Shown in pieces: positions 1 through 2,800 of a stretch of DNA of 5,165 bases; position 1 is the stretch's first letter, and the number at the start of each line of letters is the position of its first letter. The position numbers and the translations under genes were made by a program. The stretch comes from XYB1-FULL-44-23 sp964502885 (lineage in GTDB: Bacteria; Patescibacteriota; Microgenomatia; CAZETR01; Amesbacteraceae): the NCBI GenBank assembly GCA_964502885.1, contig CAZCXU010000021.1, positions 1-5,165 on the forward strand, written 5' to 3'. The notes under the pieces were generated by a model that did not search any database, was not told where the DNA came from, and saw nothing but the letters and a program-made list of their open reading frames with translations.

Positions 1-1
1 A

Positions 2-46
2 AGCAAACAAGATTGGGAAAAAGGAATTAAGCAGTTAGATAAATGA
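2..46 (+). CDS. Possible C-terminal fragment of an upstream gene
   Basis: Reading from position 2 gives 14 codons, SKQDWEKGIKQLDK, followed by a TGA stop at 44-46. The composition is that of a charged helical protein tail, and the other forward frame tested (frame 1) stops by position 30. Given the tape-measure gene downstream, this could be the end of another tail gene, but too little is visible to name a family. The call rests only on the open frame reaching the left edge and on plausible composition. It is uncertain. Confidence 0.4.
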   Translation, partial: SKQDWEKGIKQLDK

Positions 47-59
47 TGAGAATTTCTTA

Positions 60-88
60 ATGACTTAATTTCGACCATTTGTTAAATT
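60..88 (+). promoter_or_regulatory. Candidate promoter for the two-gene cassette
   Basis: A -35-like ATGACT (60-65) is separated by 17 bp from TAAATT (83-88). The latter is preceded by TG one base upstream, giving an extended -10 of the form TGTTAAATT (80-88). Each hexamer matches consensus at four of six positions, so the call depends on the spacing and the TG element. Transcription would start near 95, just ahead of the first gene and after the possible upstream gene has ended. AT-rich DNA yields such matches by chance, so this is tentative. Confidence 0.35.
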
Positions 89-118
89 GTATGAGATTAA
101 TAACAATTGGATAACATC

Positions 119-403
119 ATGAAAAAGTTTTTATTAGTGGTTGGGGTTTCGTTTTTATTATCTGCAAGTGTATTTGCACGTGAAACTAATTCAATGCGTT
201 CGTCATTCGAATTAGTGACAGTTGGTGATAGTGAAGAAAGTTTGCTTAGAAAAATGGGCAAGCCAAAACCTAGATTTTTTGTATATCAAGATGGACGCTT
301 TTCTTGCGCTGCTACCGAATATAAATACGACATTGATATGCAGACATATACAGTTTGGGTTTGTAAAGGCGAGATTTTCAAAATTGATGTAGTGAATAAG
401 TGA
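119..403 (+). CDS. Small secreted protein, unknown function
   Basis: A 94-residue protein is read from the ATG at 119. A TTG at 107 would add only four residues ahead of the signal peptide, so I prefer ATG; neither start has a strong ribosome-binding site. Residues 1-20 are a classical Sec signal peptide: a KK n-region, the hydrophobic core FLLVVGVSFLLSAS, and a V-F-A cleavage site before RE. The mature part is about 74 residues and has two cysteines (63 and 82) that could form a disulfide in the periplasm. The segment VTVGDSEESLLRKMGKP followed by a basic/aromatic strand region and GEIFKIDVV resembles the small BamE/SmpA-like and DUF2845-like periplasmic folds ('GDS...V/L..xxGxP'). That is a resemblance by eye, not a family assignment. 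It lies 10 bp before the next gene, so the two are probably cotranscribed. Confidence 0.75.
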   Translation: MKKFLLVVGVSFLLSASVFARETNSMRSSFELVTVGDSEESLLRKMGKPKPRFFVYQDGRFSCAATEYKYDIDMQTYTVWVCKGEIFKIDVVNK

Positions 404-413
404 GAATAAAAAT

Positions 414-1064
414 ATGGCTGGTCAAGTTGTTGAATGTGTGGCGTGTGGGCATGTTGGAGAGCCGCAGATCAAAGGAAATCTATGGATTACGATAATCTTG
501 CTTTTTGTATTTTTCCCTGCTGCAATCGCTTATGAAATTTGGCGAAGATCAAGCGACAAGGTTTGTGATGGCTGTGGGAATTCAAATATACAAGCGTATC
601 GACCCAACCAGTCATCAAGCCAAAATCAACAACGACCATTTAATAATCGTGTGAACCGCAGGCAGAAGAAAGACAGTAAAATGGGATTGCTGTTAGTGGC
701 CTTTTTTTTGCTTATGATTATAGCAGTCGTGTTTATCAAGCCAGATAGTGGTAGTTCTGTGTCAATGCCAGTCGTAGAGCAGAAAAAGGAGACTTACACC
801 GCCCCGACCACAGCAAGCAGTTATCAGAGCAGTCAAACATCGTCTGATTCATCATCTACATCTGTGAGTTTTGATGAATGTAAGAGTAAGGCACTTTCTG
901 TTCAACTGGCTGTAGCTGGAACTCAATACAAATCTGCGGTTTTGGTAGACTCTGATATTGCTTATATGGCAAGAATTTGTACAAATGATGGTAGTGTATT
1001 GGTTACATGTAGCGCACCTGATCAGAAAATGATAACGACTCGTTCGTATGATTGCCCATTATAG
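414..1064 (+). CDS. Membrane protein with N-terminal zinc ribbon, LITAF-like layout
   Basis: This is a 216-residue protein. CxxC pairs at residues 8-11 (CVAC) and 51-54 (CDGC) should form one zinc ribbon. A hydrophobic stretch lies between them (about 23-40, WITIILLFVFFPAAIAY). This CxxC-hydrophobic-CxxC arrangement is the topology of LITAF-type zinc domains, which dip into the membrane surface; the family match is inference. A basic, Gln/Asn-rich linker (60-88) leads to a second, clear transmembrane helix (91-108). Next comes a Ser/Thr-rich low-complexity linker (about 112-152) and a compact C-terminal domain (153-216) with four cysteines (156, 189, 199, 214), likely two disulfides if periplasmic. 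It follows the secreted protein by 10 bp and ends just before a strong terminator. I do not recognise its function. A lysogenic-conversion or superinfection-exclusion role would fit an envelope moron, but nothing in the sequence proves it. Confidence 0.8.
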   Translation: MAGQVVECVACGHVGEPQIKGNLWITIILLFVFFPAAIAYEIWRRSSDKVCDGCGNSNIQAYRPNQSSSQNQQRPFNNRVNRRQKKDSKMGLLLVAFFLLMIIAVVFIKPDSGSSVSMPVVEQKKETYTAPTTASSYQSSQTSSDSSSTSVSFDECKSKALSVQLAVAGTQYKSAVLVDSDIAYMARICTNDGSVLVTCSAPDQKMITTRSYDCPL

Positions 1065-1086
1065 TTAATTCAAAAACATAAATCTT

Positions 1087-1110
1087 AAAGCACCCTAGGG
1101 TGCTTTTTTA
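1087..1110 (+). terminator. Rho-independent terminator after the membrane-protein gene
   Basis: AAAGCACCCTAGGGTGCTTT (1087-1106) is a perfect 20-base palindrome, and its right arm runs into six T residues (1104-1109). It ends plus-strand transcription 23 bp after the stop at 1064. The right half also encodes the last residues (K-A-P-stop) of the minus-strand regulator. In the minus direction the arm is followed by TTTAAGATT, a poorer T tract, so termination there should be weaker. Confidence 0.85.
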
Positions 1111-1394
1111 TTTGCAATTTTCTGAAAATCATCAATTACTTCGATTAATGCCTTTTGAACATCATCCCAAGGTATTCCTTTAGCTGTCAGAACCTTGGTT
1201 GTTGCTATAAGCATATGAACCATACAGGCGTTATAACCAGCATTAAAGTCATTTTGGTTTCGTGAAAATGTTTGTTCGAGGCGGTAAACAGCTTCAGCAT
1301 TTTTTGATCTACCGCTTTCTTTACAAGCGCTTTCTAATTTTTCTTTTAGCTCTGGTGGTAATCGCAAAGGAAATTGTTGATCAGTTCTAGCCAT
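1095..1394 (-). CDS. Arc/Mnt-type ribbon-helix-helix repressor (Mnt-like position)
   Basis: This is a 99-residue protein starting MARTDQQFPLRLPPELKEKL. The N-terminus matches the Arc-like DNA-binding family: 'MARxDxQFxLRxP' is the beta-strand that inserts in the major groove. Helix A (about 14-27), the turn ESGRSKNAE (26-34) and helix B (33-43) follow. The unusually long tail (about 45-99) is mostly helical and ends in NKKAP. It could mediate tetramer formation, as the shorter C-terminal coiled coil of P22 Mnt does (inference). The frame is open back to a GTG at 1436 and an ATG at 1433. I start at 1394 because the family N-terminus begins there and because an extended -10 at 1432-1424 would put the RNA start near 1417, downstream of those codons. 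No good ribosome-binding site is seen. It is divergent from the small Arc-like gene and probably binds the CACGGTG sites between them. Its stop codon lies inside the preceding terminator palindrome. Confidence 0.85.
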   Translation of the reverse strand: MARTDQQFPLRLPPELKEKLESACKESGRSKNAEAVYRLEQTFSRNQNDFNAGYNACMVHMLIATTKVLTAKGIPWDDVQKALIEVIDDFQKIANKKAP

Positions 1395-1423
1395 GAAAAT
1401 TACAGAATAGTTAATTTTAAAAA

Positions 1424-1432
1424 ATAATAGCA
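1424..1432 (-). promoter_or_regulatory. Extended -10 promoter element for the minus-strand repressor gene
   Basis: On the minus strand TGCTATTAT (1432-1424) is an extended -10: TG, one base, then TATTAT with five of six consensus matches. No convincing -35 is present, which extended -10 promoters can tolerate. RNA would begin near 1417, leaving a leader of about 23 nt before the ATG at 1394. The element directly abuts CACGGTG copy 1 (1434-1440), so a protein on that site should affect polymerase binding. Confidence 0.5.
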
Positions 1433-1433
1433 T

Positions 1434-1487
1434 CACGGTGTTGTAATTAATACAAACACGGTGTTAGTATAAACACGGTGCTACTAT
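1434..1487. promoter_or_regulatory. Operator array: three CACGGTG sites, two in 17-bp tandem repeats
   Basis: CACGGTG occurs at 1434-1440, 1457-1463 and 1474-1480. The second and third lie in head-to-tail 17-bp repeats, AAACACGGTGTTAGTAT (1454-1470) and AAACACGGTGCTACTAT (1471-1487), differing at two positions. AACAC-G-GTGTT (1455-1465) is a perfect inverted repeat around one base, a natural site for a symmetric dimer of ribbon-helix-helix protein. From memory, the P22 Mnt operator has the same CACGGTG core (GGTCCACGGTGGACC); this should be checked. A wider TAGTA/TACTA inverted pair (1465-1469 and 1482-1486) encloses copy 3. The array lies between two divergent Arc-family genes and overlaps both promoters. 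Confidence 0.75.
1441..1470 (+). promoter_or_regulatory. Rightward promoter for the arc-like/antirepressor operon
   Basis: A -35-like TTGTAA (1441-1446), an 18-bp spacer and an extended -10 TGTTAGTAT (1462-1470) fit a sigma-70 promoter with a start near 1477. That leaves the AGGAG ribosome site (1491-1495) intact in the leader. The TG of the extended -10 is the last two bases of CACGGTG copy 2. A second, shifted TGCTACTAT (1479-1487) has the same relation to copy 3. It would start RNA near 1494, inside the ribosome site, so it is the less likely of the two. Confidence 0.5.
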
Positions 1488-1500
1488 ATAAGGAGTAAAA

Positions 1501-1653
1501 ATGGCACGTTCTGATACACAGGTAGCGGTACGCATCCCGCCTGATATGCATAAGCGTTTAAAAGAAGATGCGGAAAAAAAAGAGCGTTCAATGAATTATT
1601 TAATCAATAAGGCTGTTGAATTTTATTTAAACCAAAACGAAGCGAAAGCATGA
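1501..1653 (+). CDS. Small Arc-type ribbon-helix-helix repressor (50 residues)
   Basis: This 50-codon gene is short enough to be missed by length-filtered gene finders. It starts MARSDTQVAVRIPPDMHKRL at ATG 1501 and ends with TGA at 1651-1653. The layout is a textbook minimal ribbon-helix-helix: beta-strand 5-12 (DTQVAVRI), helix A about 14-28, a turn with ERSMN (28-32) and helix B 32-44. P22 Arc is 53 residues and also has almost nothing beyond this fold. The ribosome-binding site AGGAG (1491-1495), five bases before the ATG, is the best in the window. The gene faces the longer Arc/Mnt-type gene across the CACGGTG array and precedes the KilA-N gene by 75 bp, the place of arc in P22 immI. It probably represses one or both divergent promoters as a dimer. 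An antitoxin role is conceivable for so short a protein, but no toxin gene is adjacent. Confidence 0.88.
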   Translation: MARSDTQVAVRIPPDMHKRLKEDAEKKERSMNYLINKAVEFYLNQNEAKA

Positions 1654-1664
1654 AATCAATAGAC

Positions 1665-1699
1665 AACAAAAAAGCCCGAACTTTGGACGGAAAGGGCTT
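1665..1699 (-). terminator. Minus-strand rho-independent terminator between the arc-like and KilA-N genes
   Basis: Read on the minus strand, AAGCCC (1699-1694) pairs with GGGCTT (1677-1672), and TTTTTT (1673-1668) follows the GC stem, then GTTGTC. TTT/AAA inside the loop can extend the stem past a short bulge. On the plus strand the stem is followed by AATTGATG with no T tract, so it is oriented against the genes around it. Outer arms ATCAAT (1655-1660) and ATTGAT (1701-1706) also pair, giving a nested structure. Its likely purpose is to end an antisense RNA that starts near the beginning of the KilA-N gene. Confidence 0.7.
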
Positions 1700-1728
1700 A
1701 ATTGATGTCATTACTATGAGAAGTAACT
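1665..1728 (-). ncRNA. Candidate antisense RNA over the KilA-N start (sar-like)
   Basis: A minus-strand terminator at 1699-1665 has no minus-strand gene upstream of it, so it implies a short noncoding transcript. On the minus strand, TGTTAAATT (1743-1735) is a possible extended -10 with no good -35. RNA would start near 1728 and be about 60-65 nt long. It would pair with the leader of the KilA-N mRNA, covering its GAGAAG ribosome site (1718-1723). P22 sar, about 68-69 nt, occupies the same arc-ant gap and represses ant translation. The terminator is the strong evidence, and the promoter and 5' end are guesses. Confidence 0.4.
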
Positions 1729-2709
1729 ATGTCTAATTTAACACAAAACTTTGCAAACCAAAACAACCAACCTTTAGCCATTGGTGATTATTCAATTCGC
1801 CGAGATGAAAATGGGCGTTATTGCTTAAACGATTTACACAAAGCAAGTGGGAATGATCAAAAGCATTTTCCTGCTTTTTTCCTTCGTAACCAACAAACAA
1901 AGGATTTGATCAATCTAATTGAGTCAGAAAATTATGATATGCAAATTTGCATATCAAAAAAACAAGCGGTAAATACCGTGAAAGGTAAAGGTAAGGAGCA
2001 GGGCACATACGTCGTAAAAGAATTGGTCTACTCTTACGCCATGTGGATTTCTGCAAAATTTCATCTACAGGTGATTCGCGCTTACGACTCAATGGTTGCT
2101 AGACTGTTTACTGAAAACTCAAAGCAAACCCTGATCGAGGATAAAACCACTAAGGAAGATCGAGTACCACTCAAAGATGCAGTGAATATGTTGGTTGCGA
2201 AATCTAAATCACTTACCTATTCTGATGCGTATAAGTTGGTTCACCAAAAGTTTGGCATCCAGCATGTAGATGAACTAACTATGGATTTGGTTCCTGTTGC
2301 AGTTGAATATGTACATAAGCTAATGGGTGAATATCTACCAAAAGTTGAATACATTGATCCTGAGCTAAAGGCTTTTGAATTGCTCGCTGCTGATACTACA
2401 AACCGAATTCATGACTGGATATGGAGTCTGCAAGATGAGATCAAGCGCCTAAAAGGGAATATTCCAGATTTTCCAATATTTGATAGAGAAGCTATTACAA
2501 GAGCTGTAGTTAGTCGCATGACCTCAATGAGTCGTATGCTATTAACAATAGATAGTCTAACTAATAAACCTCATATTCAATTTATTCCAAATGATTCATG
2601 GATTTTGAACGATGAGAATATTGCAAAGATAGTTGGTGATCGTGAAGGACCTAACAAAGAGGTTCTTCCTGATATAATCCAAGCTGCTGCAAGCCGATTG
2701 AGAAAATAA
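1729..2709 (+). CDS. KilA-N domain protein, probable phage antirepressor (Ant-like position)
   Basis: This is a 326-residue protein starting at ATG 1729, behind GAGAAG at 1718-1723. Residues about 15-120 are a KilA-N DNA-binding domain. Its hallmark motifs are GRYCLNDLHKASG (29-41) and QGTYVVKELVYSYAMWIS (91-108), followed by KFHLQVIRAYD. Residues about 148-205 (AVNMLVAKSKSLTYSDAY, then VHQKFGIQHVDEL and PVAVEYVHKLMGEYLP) resemble the second domain common in phage Ant/KilA-N regulators, where different C-terminal modules are swapped onto the same N-terminus. The rest (210-326) is helical and I do not recognise it. The gene is downstream of the 50-residue Arc-like gene, probably in its operon, and is closed by two terminators. 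KilA-N proteins of phages often act as antirepressors or bind nucleic acid; an antirepressor role is inferred from the P22-like context. A 22-bp perfect palindrome lies at 1935-1956, under codons 69-76. Confidence 0.88.
   Translation: MSNLTQNFANQNNQPLAIGDYSIRRDENGRYCLNDLHKASGNDQKHFPAFFLRNQQTKDLINLIESENYDMQICISKKQAVNTVKGKGKEQGTYVVKELVYSYAMWISAKFHLQVIRAYDSMVARLFTENSKQTLIEDKTTKEDRVPLKDAVNMLVAKSKSLTYSDAYKLVHQKFGIQHVDELTMDLVPVAVEYVHKLMGEYLPKVEYIDPELKAFELLAADTTNRIHDWIWSLQDEIKRLKGNIPDFPIFDREAITRAVVSRMTSMSRMLLTIDSLTNKPHIQFIPNDSWILNDENIAKIVGDREGPNKEVLPDIIQAAASRLRK
1935..1956. repeat. Perfect 22-bp palindrome inside the KilA-N gene
   Basis: The palindrome's halves are TGATATGCAAA and TTTGCATATCA, with no central spacer. 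It is AT-rich, lies within coding sequence (residues 69-76, YDMQICIS) and is followed by seven A residues. It may be a protein-binding site or an RNA hairpin in the operon mRNA. Confidence 0.8.
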
Positions 2710-2714
2710 CCAAG

Positions 2715-2738
2715 AAACCCGCCAAGTGCGGGTTTTTT
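2715..2738 (+). terminator. Terminator 1 after the KilA-N gene
   Basis: AAACCCGC (2715-2722) pairs with GCGGGTTT (2728-2735) around a five-base CAAGT loop, and the T run extends to 2738. It begins six bases after the KilA-N stop codon and is a canonical strong rho-independent terminator. Confidence 0.9.
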
Positions 2739-2754
2739 ATTGCCTAAATTAGCC

Positions 2755-2781
2755 AAGCCGACCTAACAAGTCGGCTTTTTT
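2755..2781 (+). terminator. Terminator 2, between the regulatory module and the tape-measure gene
   Basis: AAGCCGAC (2755-2762) pairs with GTCGGCTT (2770-2777) around a CTAACAA loop, and six T residues follow (2776-2781). It stands only 17 bp after terminator 1 and 19 bp before the tape-measure start codon, so plus-strand transcription from the regulatory module should be stopped very efficiently. Confidence 0.9.
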
Positions 2782-2800
2782 ACGCCTACAGGAAAAGAGA

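Noticed and set aside
91..114. Seven-codon leader peptide (MRLITIG) ahead of the secreted-protein gene
   Set aside because: It has no ribosome-binding site and would begin about at or before the proposed RNA start; such tiny frames are common by chance.
1395..1436. N-terminal extension of the minus-strand repressor from GTG 1436 or ATG 1433
   Set aside because: The family N-terminus starts at MARTDQQF (1394), the extension would overlap the promoter and operator, and neither start has a ribosome-binding site.
1434..1487. Short CRISPR-like or iteron array
   Set aside because: There are only three copies with uneven spacing and no unique spacers, cas genes or replication gene; the position between two repressor genes fits operators better.
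1672..1706. Plus-strand terminator after the 50-residue Arc-like gene
   Set aside because: On the plus strand the stem is followed by AATTGATG rather than a T run; the T tract is on the minus-strand side only.
1910..2092. 60-codon minus-strand frame under the KilA-N gene
   Set aside because: It lies wholly inside a well-supported coding gene and has no recognisable protein features or ribosome site.
1501..2709. Toxin-antitoxin pair (50-residue ribbon-helix-helix protein plus downstream gene)
   Set aside because: The downstream protein is a 326-residue KilA-N regulator, not a known toxin type, and the context fits an arc-ant arrangement.
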